A stretch of 6,156 nt of DNA from Sherwoodlollariibacterium sp049275655 (GCA_049275655.1 JBASUY010000047.1:1-6156), one strand, 5' to 3'. Positions 1 through 6,156 are shown, numbered from the stretch's first letter. Notes: a model not told the origin generated them from the letters alone. Made by a program: numbers and translations.

Positions 1-524
1 TCATACAATATCTTACCGGCAAAGCCTTCTTTATTCATTATCCGGTTAATGCCGGTATCTAAGCTATCGGCAAGATTTTTTGCGGTTTTAAATATGTTAT
101 TCATCATTACCGGATCCTCGCCGTTTAATTCTTCATTAGAATGAAGAGGGTGTTTATAGTCTACCCCCGGCATAATCTCTATATACTTCTCTCCAAAGAG
201 CCCTAAGGTATTTACCCAAATAGTTGAGTCTATAGGAATCTTAATATCATTAGGGACCCAACAAGTCAGGCGTATCTTCGTCTTTTCTTCTTTCTCATCG
301 TAATAGTATTTTATCCCGGTAACTTCTCCAACATCAACTCCGGAGAACCTAACCGGAGCGCCCCTTCTTACACCATTTATAAAATTAAAGACAAAATCCA
401 CATGATACCCCGAAGCCCAAGTCCTAATACCTCCGACAGTAAGAATAAAGACCGTAAAGATTACTAATCCTATAAAAACAAATATCCCCAGCCTTAACTC
501 TAATTTTGTCTTTCCAAAAATCAT
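1..524 (-). CDS. mlaD: MCE-family (MlaD-like) lipid transport protein, C-terminus beyond window
   Basis: Likely the periplasmic MCE subunit of an Mla-type lipid ABC transporter. It is anchored in the inner membrane and forms a ring or tunnel through which phospholipid passes. The frame is open from ATG at 524 to the left edge (174 codons, no stop), so the gene is partial at its 3' end. Visible parts are a short cytoplasmic start (MIFGKTKLELRLG), one hydrophobic membrane segment at about residues 13-31, and an MCE domain at about 40-120. The domain shows the family pattern: FxFxxxxGVxxGAPVRFSGVxVGxV near residues 45-68, then LGLFGEKYIEI at 108-118. A polar, probably helical segment begins near 140. 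E. coli MlaD is about 180 residues, but MCE proteins of other phyla are often longer, so the full length cannot be judged. The start is supported by GGAGG seven bases upstream, and the gene follows mlaF by 16 bases. The family is confident; orthology to E. coli MlaD specifically is less so. Confidence 0.92.
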   Translation of the reverse strand, partial: MIFGKTKLELRLGIFVFIGLVIFTVFILTVGGIRTWASGYHVDFVFNFINGVRRGAPVRFSGVDVGEVTGIKYYYDEKEEKTKIRLTCWVPNDIKIPIDSTIWVNTLGLFGEKYIEIMPGVDYKHPLHSNEELNGEDPVMMNNIFKTAKNLADSLDTGINRIMNKEGFAGKILY

Positions 525-530
525 ATCAAC

Positions 531-535
531 CTCCG
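531..535 (-). promoter_or_regulatory. Shine-Dalgarno of mlaD
   Basis: The minus strand reads GGAGG followed by TTGAT and the ATG at 524, in the short gap after the mlaF stop. It decides the mlaD start and shows that mlaD has its own good initiation signal, unlike mlaE and mlaF upstream. Confidence 0.8.
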
Positions 536-540
536 TTAAC

Positions 541-1299
541 TTAAAGTAACCTTATATTTTCGGTTATCGGGCCCGTAGCTAATCCGTTTATAAACTGGTT
601 AACTACGGGGTCTTTACCCTCTTTAATCTCCTTAGGAGACCCTTGCGCTATAATCTTACCTTGATAGAGCATCGCTATATTATCAGCCACCTTATAAGCG
701 CTCTTCATATCATGAGTAACCGCTATAGAAGTAACATTAATGCGCGCCTGTAATTCTTTCATTAACTCATTGATGCTATCGGCAGAGATAGGGTCTAACC
801 CGGTTGTTGGCTCGTCATATAATATTATTTCAGGATTTATGCATAATGCCCGTGCTAAGGCAACGCGCTTTTTCATCCCGCCGCTTAAATCAGAAGGCAT
901 AAGGTTATCTATCCCTGATAAACCCACAAGCCCTAAAGACTTATCTATCCTTTTAGCTATATCTGCTTGCGAAAGGCTACGATGCTCTATAAGCCCAAAA
1001 CCTACGTTCTCTCCGACCGTCAAAGAATCAAATAATGCCCCGCCCTGAAAGACTAAGCCTATTTTAAGGCGCAGTTCATTTAACTCTTTTTCCCGTAGGC
1101 CAGTTATGTCTTTGCCTTCAATTAAAATCCTCCCCTTATCCGGCTTAAGCAATCCGACAATATGTTTAAGCAATACGGATTTCCCGCATCCGGAGCGACC
1201 GATAATAACGGTAGTGGTACCTTTGCCTATTTTGAGGTTAACCCCCCTTAAAACTTTGTTACCGTTAAGGCTTTTTTCTAAACCCAATATTTCTATCAT
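541..1299 (-). CDS. mlaF: Mla-type lipid ABC transporter ATP-binding protein
   Basis: This is the cytoplasmic ATPase that powers the MCE lipid transporter, acting as a dimer beneath the permease MlaE. From the chosen start it is 252 residues, normal for MlaF. All ABC motifs are present: Walker A GRSGCGKS at 34-41, Q-loop Q85, signature LSGGMKKR at 138-145, Walker B IILYDE at 158-163 with catalytic Glu163, D-loop near GLDP 167-170, and switch His196 in VTHD. The C-terminal tail (FINGLATGPI, 236-245) resembles the MlaF tail that packs against the partner subunit. The frame is open back to an ATG at 1347, but that would add 16 residues (MHIYGIILFYISLRKV) unlike the family and overlap mlaE by 40 bases. 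The ATG at 1299 gives the standard MIEIxxLxKS beginning, 8 bases after the mlaE stop. Its ribosome site is weak (AAGAAAAG), so coupling to mlaE translation is likely. No MlaB-like STAS partner is in view. Confidence 0.96.
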   Translation of the reverse strand: MIEILGLEKSLNGNKVLRGVNLKIGKGTTTVIIGRSGCGKSVLLKHIVGLLKPDKGRILIEGKDITGLREKELNELRLKIGLVFQGGALFDSLTVGENVGFGLIEHRSLSQADIAKRIDKSLGLVGLSGIDNLMPSDLSGGMKKRVALARALCINPEIILYDEPTTGLDPISADSINELMKELQARINVTSIAVTHDMKSAYKVADNIAMLYQGKIIAQGSPKEIKEGKDPVVNQFINGLATGPITENIRLL

Positions 1300-1307
1300 A
1301 ACTTTTC

Positions 1308-2093
1308 TTAAGGAAATATAAAATAAAATAATGCCGTAAATATGCAATCGGCAATAATAATCATAATAAACGAAAAAACTACCGAACGCGTCGTAGCCCT
1401 ACCAACCCCCTCTGCACCTCCCCTTACATTAAAACCCTCATAACAGCTGATAATAACGATTATCATGCCGAAGAATACCGTCTTAAGCAAGCCGGTAAAT
1501 ATATCCTTATACAAGAGCGCCTCAAAGGTAACGCGTAAATAAAGGCTGGAAGATATCCCTAGGCGAAAGACGCAAATAATATAACTCCCCAATATTCCAA
1601 CGGCATTTGCATATAAAGTCAATATAGGAAGCATCAGGCTAAGAGCGATAAAACGCGGGACGACTAAGTATTTCACCGGGTTAGTAGCAAATGTCTCTAA
1701 TGCGTCTATCTGCTCTGTAACCTGCATTGAGCCAATCTCTGCAGTTATTGCTGCTCCTACCCTACCTGCTACAACTAAAGCAGTGATAACCGGGCCTAAT
1801 TCCCTAACTATAGACAGAGCAACCATACTTGCAATATACAATTCCGAGCCGATCCTTTGCATAAAATAGGCTGTTTGAAGCGCAAAGATAAAACCTATAA
1901 AGAGGGCTATAAGCGAGACTAAAGGAAGGCTGGCTAACCCTGACTTCTCTGCCTGCTCATATATACGCTCCTTCTTATAAGGAGGAAGAAAAGAGAGATA
2001 GAGAGTCTTTAGGGTTAGGCTGGCTGTCCCTCCAAGAAAATAGAGAAAAGATATTATATACCTGCCTATTACTATAAAAAAATTATCAAACAT
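1308..2093 (-). CDS. mlaE: MlaE-family lipid ABC transporter permease
   Basis: Inner-membrane permease of the Mla/MCE phospholipid transporter; it pairs with MlaF below and the MCE protein above. It is 261 residues, typical for stand-alone MlaE, with no fused N-terminal STAS domain as some phyla have. An amphipathic N-terminal segment (about 1-37) is followed by hydrophobic spans near 55-77, 86-112, 145-177, 200-217 and 237-260. The family's hallmark block lies at 98-133: ELGPVITALVVAGRVGAA, then AEIGSMQVTEQIDALE. A second conserved block, GGAEGVGRATTRSVV, lies at 225-239. The start at 2093 falls 2 bases after the clpC stop and has no clear Shine-Dalgarno; upstream is AACTTTTGAATAAAA. Ribosomes probably reach it by coupling from clpC. 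No plausible alternative Met lies before the first membrane region. The direct joining to clpC is unusual compared with E. coli, where the order is mlaFEDCB within a dedicated operon. Confidence 0.95.
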   Translation of the reverse strand: MFDNFFIVIGRYIISFLYFLGGTASLTLKTLYLSFLPPYKKERIYEQAEKSGLASLPLVSLIALFIGFIFALQTAYFMQRIGSELYIASMVALSIVRELGPVITALVVAGRVGAAITAEIGSMQVTEQIDALETFATNPVKYLVVPRFIALSLMLPILTLYANAVGILGSYIICVFRLGISSSLYLRVTFEALLYKDIFTGLLKTVFFGMIIVIISCYEGFNVRGGAEGVGRATTRSVVFSFIMIIIADCIFTALFYFIFP

Positions 2094-2095
2094 TT

Positions 2096-4519
2096 TTATT
2101 CAAAAGTTAATTCTTCATTTTTGCGCTTCACCGTAACCTTTGAACCTTCCTTAAACTTCTTAGATATCAACTCCGAAGCTAAAGGATCTTCTAAAAATCT
2201 CTGTATCGTTCTCTTTAAAGGCCTAGCGCCAAAAACCGGATCAAAACCTTTGTCTATAAGGAGCTCTTTTGCTTCAGGCGTTACCTCTAAGACAATACCC
2301 TGCTCTTTTAACCTTGAAGCTACATGCCCGACCTCAATATCTACTATGCGCTGTAAGTCATCTTTGACCAATTGCCTAAAAACGATTATATCATCCACCC
2401 TATTTAAGAACTCAGGTTTAAAAGTATGTTTTACTTCCTCTAAAAGTTTATCCTTCATCTCTTGATAACTTGTCTCTTCTTTCTGTGCCTTAAAACCCAA
2501 TGACCCGGTCCTACGTATAAGGTTAGCCCCTACATTAGAGGTCATAATAATTACGGTATTCCTAAAATCAACTTTTCTGCCAAAACTATCGGTTAATCTT
2601 CCCTCTTCAAAGACCTGTAAAAGCAAATTAAAAACATCCGGGTGAGCCTTTTCAATCTCATCTAATAGTATCACTGCATAGGGCCTACGCCGTATCCTTT
2701 CAGTCAACTGCCCTCCCTCTTCATAACCGACATACCCCGGAGGAGCGCCTATTAAACGCGAGACATTAAACTTCTCCATATACTCTGACATATCCAACTG
2801 TAAAAGCGCCTCTTCATCTCCAAACATAAACTCTGCTAAGGCACGCGCAAGAAGGCTTTTACCTACCCCAGTAGGCCCCAAAAAGATAAAAGAGCCAATA
2901 GGCCTCTTAGGGTCTTTAATTCCGGCTCGCGAACGCCTTACTGCATGAGCAATGGCCTCAATAGCTTCATTTTGCCCTACAACTCTTTTATGCAGTTCAT
3001 CTTCAATTCTCAATAACTTCTCACTCTCCTTCTCTTCCAACCTAAATATCGGTATCCCTGTCCATTGCGCGACAATCTTTGCTATCTCTTCTTCCCCCAC
3101 TTCAGGCCGCATCTTATCTTTTGCCTGAGACCACTCTCTATCCAGCTTCTCAAGCTCCTGCCTTGCCTGCCGCTCTTGGTCGCGTAAACCCGCTGCCTTT
3201 TCAAAATCTTGGCTCTTAATAAATGATTCCTTTTCTTTACGTATCCCCTCTATCTTCTCTTCAAGCGCCTTTATATCAGGAGGGATTATTAAAACATTAA
3301 GCCGGGCGCGTGAACCTGCTTCATCAATAAGGTCAATGGCTTTATCCGGTAAAAATCTCCCTGATATATAACGGTCTGCAAGCTTAGCTGCCGCCTCTAA
3401 AGACTCATCTTTAAAGGTAACACGATGATGTGCTTCATATTTATCCCTTAGGCCTTTTAAGATATCAATGGTTTGTTCAACAGTAGGAGGCTCTACCATA
3501 ATAGTCTGAAACCTACGCTCCAAAGCCGCATCCTTCTCTATATATTTACGGTATTCATCCATAGTAGTTGCACCAATGCATTGAATCTCCCCTCTAGAAA
3601 GAGCCGGTTTTAGGATATTGGAGGCGTCTATAGCCCCTTCTGCCGCGCCTGCGCCGACTAAGGTATGTAATTCATCAATAAAAATGATAACATCCTGCGA
3701 GCGCTTTATCTCTTCCATCACCGCCTTAATCCGTTCCTCAAATTGTCCGCGGTATTTTGTCCCGGCGACCATTAAAGCTAAATCTAAAGTGATTAACCTC
3801 TTACCTCTTAAAACCTCCGGGACATTACCGGCAATAATAGATTGAGCTAAGCCTTCTACAATTGCTGTTTTTCCTACACCTGCTTCACCTAAGAGCACAG
3901 GATTATTTTTTGTCCTACGGCTTAGTATCTGTATTACGCGCTCTATCTCCTGCGCACGGTCAATAACCGGATCTAATTTATTCTCTTTTGCCAAAGCAGT
4001 TAAATCCCGGCCAAAAGCATCTAAGGCAGGGGTCTTGCTCTTTGACTGATGCCCCCCTCCGATACTATGCCCCCCGGGTAATGCTGTGCCTAACTGCTCC
4101 ATCACTCCGTTTCTTACAGCATTTAACTCAAGCCCTAAATTAAGTAAAACCTGAGAAGCTATTCCTTCTCCTTCACGTATTAATCCTAATAAAAGATGCT
4201 CTGTCCCAATATAATTATGGCTTAAAGAACGCGCCTCTTCTGCGGCTAGCTCTAATGCCTTTTTTGCCCGGGGAGTAAAAGGAATATCCCCTATAATCTG
4301 AGTGGTTGGCCCAGGCTGAACTAATTTTTCTATTTCAAGGCGGATATTCTCCAAAGATAAACCTAACTTTTGCAAAACCATACTTGCAACCCCTTCTCCT
4401 TCGCGTATTAAGCCTAAGAGTATATGCTCTGTGCCTATATAATCATGATTAAAACGCCGTGCCTCCTCTTTTGCTAGTATGATAACCTTACGCGCTCTTT
4501 CGGTAAACCTATTGAACAT
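2096..4519 (-). CDS. clpC: ATP-dependent Clp protease ATP-binding subunit ClpC
   Basis: Hexameric AAA+ unfoldase that threads substrates into the ClpP protease in the cytoplasm. It is 807 residues, the usual ClpC length. In order: two Clp_N repeats (about 1-145), a Gly/His/Ser-rich linker (about 148-165), AAA domain 1 with Walker A GEAGVGKT 211-218, Walker B FIDE ending at Glu283 and arginine fingers R335/R336, a coiled-coil M domain with a UVR motif (about 415-470), then AAA domain 2 with Walker A GPTGVGKS 548-555, Walker B LLDE ending at Glu621, NR finger R707 and sensor-2 GAR 764-766. The single short M domain marks ClpC rather than ClpB. LGF at 674-676 occupies the ClpP-docking loop, so a ClpP partner is expected. 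Glu31 and Glu107, each in GTEH, match the two N-domain glutamates that bind phospho-arginine in B. subtilis ClpC (E32, E106). This fits its place after mcsA-mcsB. The start is fixed by a strong AGGAGGAG ribosome site. Confidence 0.98.
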   Translation of the reverse strand: MFNRFTERARKVIILAKEEARRFNHDYIGTEHILLGLIREGEGVASMVLQKLGLSLENIRLEIEKLVQPGPTTQIIGDIPFTPRAKKALELAAEEARSLSHNYIGTEHLLLGLIREGEGIASQVLLNLGLELNAVRNGVMEQLGTALPGGHSIGGGHQSKSKTPALDAFGRDLTALAKENKLDPVIDRAQEIERVIQILSRRTKNNPVLLGEAGVGKTAIVEGLAQSIIAGNVPEVLRGKRLITLDLALMVAGTKYRGQFEERIKAVMEEIKRSQDVIIFIDELHTLVGAGAAEGAIDASNILKPALSRGEIQCIGATTMDEYRKYIEKDAALERRFQTIMVEPPTVEQTIDILKGLRDKYEAHHRVTFKDESLEAAAKLADRYISGRFLPDKAIDLIDEAGSRARLNVLIIPPDIKALEEKIEGIRKEKESFIKSQDFEKAAGLRDQERQARQELEKLDREWSQAKDKMRPEVGEEEIAKIVAQWTGIPIFRLEEKESEKLLRIEDELHKRVVGQNEAIEAIAHAVRRSRAGIKDPKRPIGSFIFLGPTGVGKSLLARALAEFMFGDEEALLQLDMSEYMEKFNVSRLIGAPPGYVGYEEGGQLTERIRRRPYAVILLDEIEKAHPDVFNLLLQVFEEGRLTDSFGRKVDFRNTVIIMTSNVGANLIRRTGSLGFKAQKEETSYQEMKDKLLEEVKHTFKPEFLNRVDDIIVFRQLVKDDLQRIVDIEVGHVASRLKEQGIVLEVTPEAKELLIDKGFDPVFGARPLKRTIQRFLEDPLASELISKKFKEGSKVTVKRKNEELTFE
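4130..4237 (-). repeat. Second Clp_N repeat unit within clpC
   Basis: This unit encodes ClpC residues 95-130, centred on YIGTEHLLLGLIREGEG, offset by 76 residues from the first unit. It carries Glu107, equivalent to the second phospho-arginine-binding glutamate of B. subtilis ClpC. Both pockets therefore look intact. Confidence 0.85.
4358..4465 (-). repeat. First Clp_N repeat unit within clpC
   Basis: This unit encodes ClpC residues 19-54, centred on YIGTEHILLGLIREGEG. It matches the second unit at 4130-4237 in 27 of 36 residues, and the similarity is still visible in the DNA. It is the normal internal duplication of the Clp N-domain, with one phospho-arginine pocket glutamate (Glu31) in this copy. 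It is not a mobile or recent repeat. Confidence 0.85.
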
Positions 4520-4580
4520 TCTCTCCTCCTTAATTAAAGGTAATTATTAACTTAATACTAAACTGTGTTCTTTTCCTCCA
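4520..4580 (-). other. 61-base mcsB-clpC intergenic gap
   Basis: The longest non-coding stretch in the window, and AT-rich. On the minus strand it opens directly after the mcsB stop with TGGAGGAAAAG, continues through an A/T-rich centre (TTTAGTATTAAGTTAATAA) and ends in the clpC ribosome site. The centre contains TATAAT-like hexamers, but I cannot place a matching -35 element at proper spacing, so an internal clpC promoter is possible but unproven. No GC-rich hairpin with a T-run is present, so there is no evidence of a terminator. Neither a CtsR tandem heptamer (GGTCAAA type) nor a CIRCE inverted repeat is visible. Confidence 0.6.
4522..4530 (-). promoter_or_regulatory. Strong Shine-Dalgarno of clpC
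   Basis: The minus strand reads AAGGAGGAGAGA immediately before the ATG at 4519, a near-perfect anti-16S match and the strongest ribosome site in the window. It fixes the clpC start. Part of it (AAGG) could pair with CCTT just upstream (CCTT-TAATT-AAGG), but this is only a 4-base-pair stem and I do not claim regulation. Confidence 0.85.
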
Positions 4581-5636
4581 TTAATTATTTATACTAAGCT
4601 TGTCTCTTATAATTTGCGCCCTCTTTATATCCCGCTCTTCGGAAGATAACTTTTTCCCCTCAATCTTCTGCAGGTGCGCCGGCTGGGTTATGATAAACAA
4701 TTCATTAATCCTGCTTCTGTTAATATCCTTTACCATCCCAAGGTCAGAACCTAATCTTACCATAGAGAGCAACTCGCTTGTCTCTTGACTAGTGATAATA
4801 CGCGCGCTCTTCAATATCCCAAGGCTACGGTTAATTCTATCTTCAAGCAAAGGATTATTTTTAGAAAACAAAGCCTCCCGTGCCTGATTCTCCTGCTCTA
4901 TGATTTGACGGATTAATCCGTTTATGCTCTCAATAATCTCATCCTCACTAGGCCCTAAAGATATCTGATTAGATATTTGAAAAAAGTTGCCCATCGCCTT
5001 TGTGCCTTCGCCATAAAAACCTCGGGTAGTAAAGCTTAATTTAGCTATAGCAGCTAATACCCGGTCAATAGAGCGGGTTATAACTAACCCGGGTAAATGC
5101 AACATTACTGAACCACGCATTCCGGTGCCGGCATTAGTAGGGCATGCAGTTAGATAACCCCAATCAGGCAGAAATGCAAAGCTTAGCTCTTTAGCCAAAG
5201 CCTCATCAATTTTATTTATAATATTCCACGCCTCAAAAAGGTTAAATCCCGACTGCATAACCTGCATGCGGATATGATCCTCTTCATTAATCATTAGGGA
5301 AACAACCTCATCTTCATCTATAACTATTGCCTTGTTATTAGCCTTCTGGGTATGGTCTAAAGACATAAGGTGCCTCTCTACCAAAAATTGCTTATCTATG
5401 CTATCCATCTTAGCTAACTCTAAAAAAAGCGCGGATTTAAGAGACTCAGACTTTAAAAGCGAGTGGCGGATTTTAGATAAAACACCCTCTCCCTGCGCTT
5501 TATCCGCCCAATGAGGAAACGGAGTTTCAGACAAATTACGCGCAAGGCGGATACGGCTTGAGATAACTATATCTGAATTCGGCCCACTGCCTTTAAGCCA
5601 TTCACTGGTATGTTTTAACAAATTCTTTAATTCCAT
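4581..5636 (-). CDS. mcsB: Protein arginine kinase McsB
   Basis: Phosphorylates arginine side chains of proteins using ATP, with a fold related to creatine/arginine guanidino kinases. In Bacillus the phospho-arginine mark sends proteins to ClpC-ClpP. It is 351 residues, the normal full length. Visible motifs are the nucleotide-binding SSRIRLARN at 26-34; the catalytic NEEDHIR at 117-123; ACPTNAGTGMRGSV at 164-177, with Cys165 in the position of the phosphagen-kinase active-site cysteine; and GEGTKAMGNFFQISNQ at 209-224, with a second likely catalytic Glu210. Near the C-terminus RDIKRA (335-340) matches the RDxxRA phospho-arginine allosteric motif of authentic McsB, which ordinary guanidino kinases lack. 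The start codon overlaps the mcsA stop by one base (TAATG), with GAGGG just upstream inside mcsA, so the two are probably made in step. clpC follows after 61 bases. No inactivating change is visible. Confidence 0.97.
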   Translation of the reverse strand: MELKNLLKHTSEWLKGSGPNSDIVISSRIRLARNLSETPFPHWADKAQGEGVLSKIRHSLLKSESLKSALFLELAKMDSIDKQFLVERHLMSLDHTQKANNKAIVIDEDEVVSLMINEEDHIRMQVMQSGFNLFEAWNIINKIDEALAKELSFAFLPDWGYLTACPTNAGTGMRGSVMLHLPGLVITRSIDRVLAAIAKLSFTTRGFYGEGTKAMGNFFQISNQISLGPSEDEIIESINGLIRQIIEQENQAREALFSKNNPLLEDRINRSLGILKSARIITSQETSELLSMVRLGSDLGMVKDINRSRINELFIITQPAHLQKIEGKKLSSEERDIKRAQIIRDKLSINN

Positions 5637-5638
5637 TA
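5634..5638 (-). other. TAATG stop/start overlap joining mcsA and mcsB
   Basis: The last base of the mcsA TAA stop is the first base of the mcsB ATG. GAGGG lies five to nine bases upstream, within the last mcsA codons. Such overlaps normally mean termination-reinitiation coupling, consistent with an adaptor and kinase that act as a complex. Confidence 0.85.
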
Positions 5639-6148
5639 TTCCCTCTTATCTATCTCCTTCTTTTCCAATACCTTAATCTGATCCCGCAGCTTAGCCGCCT
5701 CCTCAAAAGCCTCTGTTTCAATTGCCCGGTTTAACCTTAAACGCAGTTCTTGAATATCTATTTTTTTACCGGATGCCTTTTTAACCCTCAAAGGAGACTT
5801 ACCGGTATGCTGAGTAGAGCCATGAATCCGTTTTAATAGCGGGCCTAAATATTTTTTAAAAGTATTATAACATTCTCCGCACCCCAAACGCCCAATCTTC
5901 TTAAAATCCGCATAACTAAGCCCGCAGGAAGGGCATTTTATAGAAAGGGTGGCCGAAGAGGCTGATTCTTGCGGCTTGCCAAAGTCAGCCATACCGGCTA
6001 AAAGGTCTGAAAGCCCGAACTGCTGTTCCATAGCTTGGCTTTTTTTATGTGCACATTCTTCGCAGATATGCAACTCGCTCATCTTTCCGTCAATAATCTC
6101 GGTTAGATGCACGGTCGCCTGATTTTTATTGCATATATTGCATATCAT
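5636..6148 (-). CDS. mcsA: McsA-like zinc-finger/UVR adaptor, activator of McsB
   Basis: A small cytoplasmic adaptor that in Firmicutes binds zinc, activates the arginine kinase McsB and helps link it to ClpC. It is 170 residues, close to the usual McsA length. Four CxxC pairs are present (C3/C6, C29/C32, C72/C75, C90/C93), enough for two zinc sites. Between them lies a low-complexity linker (about 56-68), and a basic stretch at about 105-130 precedes a C-terminal UVR helix pair at about 131-166 with core FEEAAKLRDQ. Proteins with only the UVR helices are sometimes labelled UvrB/UvrC-motif proteins; the four CxxC pairs and the neighbours mcsB and clpC favour McsA. The start MICNIC places the first CxxC at the very N-terminus, as in the family. 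Only 8 bases upstream are visible and they show no Shine-Dalgarno, so promoter and regulator sites lie outside the window. The end overlaps mcsB. Confidence 0.94.
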   Translation of the reverse strand: MICNICNKNQATVHLTEIIDGKMSELHICEECAHKKSQAMEQQFGLSDLLAGMADFGKPQESASSATLSIKCPSCGLSYADFKKIGRLGCGECYNTFKKYLGPLLKRIHGSTQHTGKSPLRVKKASGKKIDIQELRLRLNRAIETEAFEEAAKLRDQIKVLEKKEIDKRE

Positions 6149-6156
6149 ATTAATAC

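Noticed and set aside
130..147. Perfect 8-base inverted repeat (TCTTCATT / AATGAAGA) with a 2-base spacer
   Set aside because: It lies inside the mlaD coding frame, is AT-rich, has no T-run after it, and one such repeat is expected by chance in a window this size.
740..1321. Plus-strand open frames at 740-1048 and 1106-1321
   Set aside because: They are antisense to mlaF, whose motifs are unambiguous, and their translations resemble no family I know and have no ribosome sites.
1300..1347. Upstream ATG at 1347 as the mlaF start
   Set aside because: It would add 16 non-family residues and overlap mlaE by 40 bases; the ATG at 1299 gives the normal ABC N-terminus.
2121..3845. Plus-strand open frames at 2121-2465 and 3618-3845
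   Set aside because: They are antisense to conserved clpC sequence; serine-rich, low-quality translations typical of shadow frames.
2096..4519. ClpB or ClpA instead of ClpC
   Set aside because: The M domain is short with a UVR motif, unlike the long ClpB coiled coil. The M domain and the McsA/McsB neighbours exclude ClpA, and the LGF loop indicates a ClpP partner, unlike ClpB.
4520..4580. Terminator or CtsR/CIRCE operator between mcsB and clpC
   Set aside because: There is no GC-rich stem with a T-run, no GGTCAAA tandem and no CIRCE-type inverted repeat; only a 4-base-pair CCTT/AAGG stem and A/T-rich sequence.
4600..5514. Plus-strand open frames at 4600-4788 and 5332-5514
   Set aside because: They are short, antisense to mcsB, and show no start signals or recognisable protein.

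Overview
The window is a single block of six genes, all on the minus strand and tightly packed. Read in the direction of transcription (right to left) they are: mcsA (zinc-finger/UVR adaptor), mcsB (protein arginine kinase), clpC (Hsp100 AAA+ unfoldase), mlaE (lipid ABC permease), mlaF (lipid ABC ATPase) and the start of mlaD (MCE-domain substrate-binding protein), which runs off the left edge. The plus strand carries only antisense open frames that look like shadows of these genes. I see no RNA genes, mobile elements, CRISPR arrays or clear terminators. No stretch over 300 bases lacks a gene. The longest gap is 61 bases, between mcsB and clpC.

Region by region: 4520-6148 holds mcsA and mcsB, joined by a one-base TAATG stop/start overlap, then the 61-base gap with a strong Shine-Dalgarno for clpC. 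Positions 2096-4519 hold clpC. Positions 1-2093 hold the Mla/MCE lipid transporter. mlaE begins 2 bases after the clpC stop, mlaF 8 bases after mlaE, and mlaD 16 bases after mlaF. This spacing suggests one transcript across all six genes, although an internal promoter before clpC or a continuation beyond either edge cannot be excluded.

The first three genes form the phospho-arginine protein quality-control system known from Firmicutes. McsA activates McsB, McsB phosphorylates arginines on damaged or regulatory proteins, and the ClpC N-domain recognises phospho-arginine and feeds the protein to ClpP. The residues and motifs known for this (McsB catalytic motifs and its RDxxRA allosteric site, the two ClpC N-domain glutamates, the ClpP-contacting LGF loop) are all visible here. 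In Firmicutes these genes usually follow the repressor gene ctsR. Only 8 bases upstream of mcsA are visible, so its presence here is unknown.

The last three genes encode the core of an Mla-type phospholipid transporter that moves lipid between inner and outer membranes. That implies a cell with two membranes, so the host is probably not an ordinary Gram-positive Firmicute. The combination of McsA/McsB/ClpC with Mla, an AT-leaning composition and frequent ATA isoleucine codons would fit a deep-branching diderm such as Omnitrophota or another PVC-related lineage. That placement is inference and only moderately to weakly supported. All six proteins are recognisable family members. What is unusual is the arrangement: envelope lipid transport genes directly joined to a stress-proteolysis operon.
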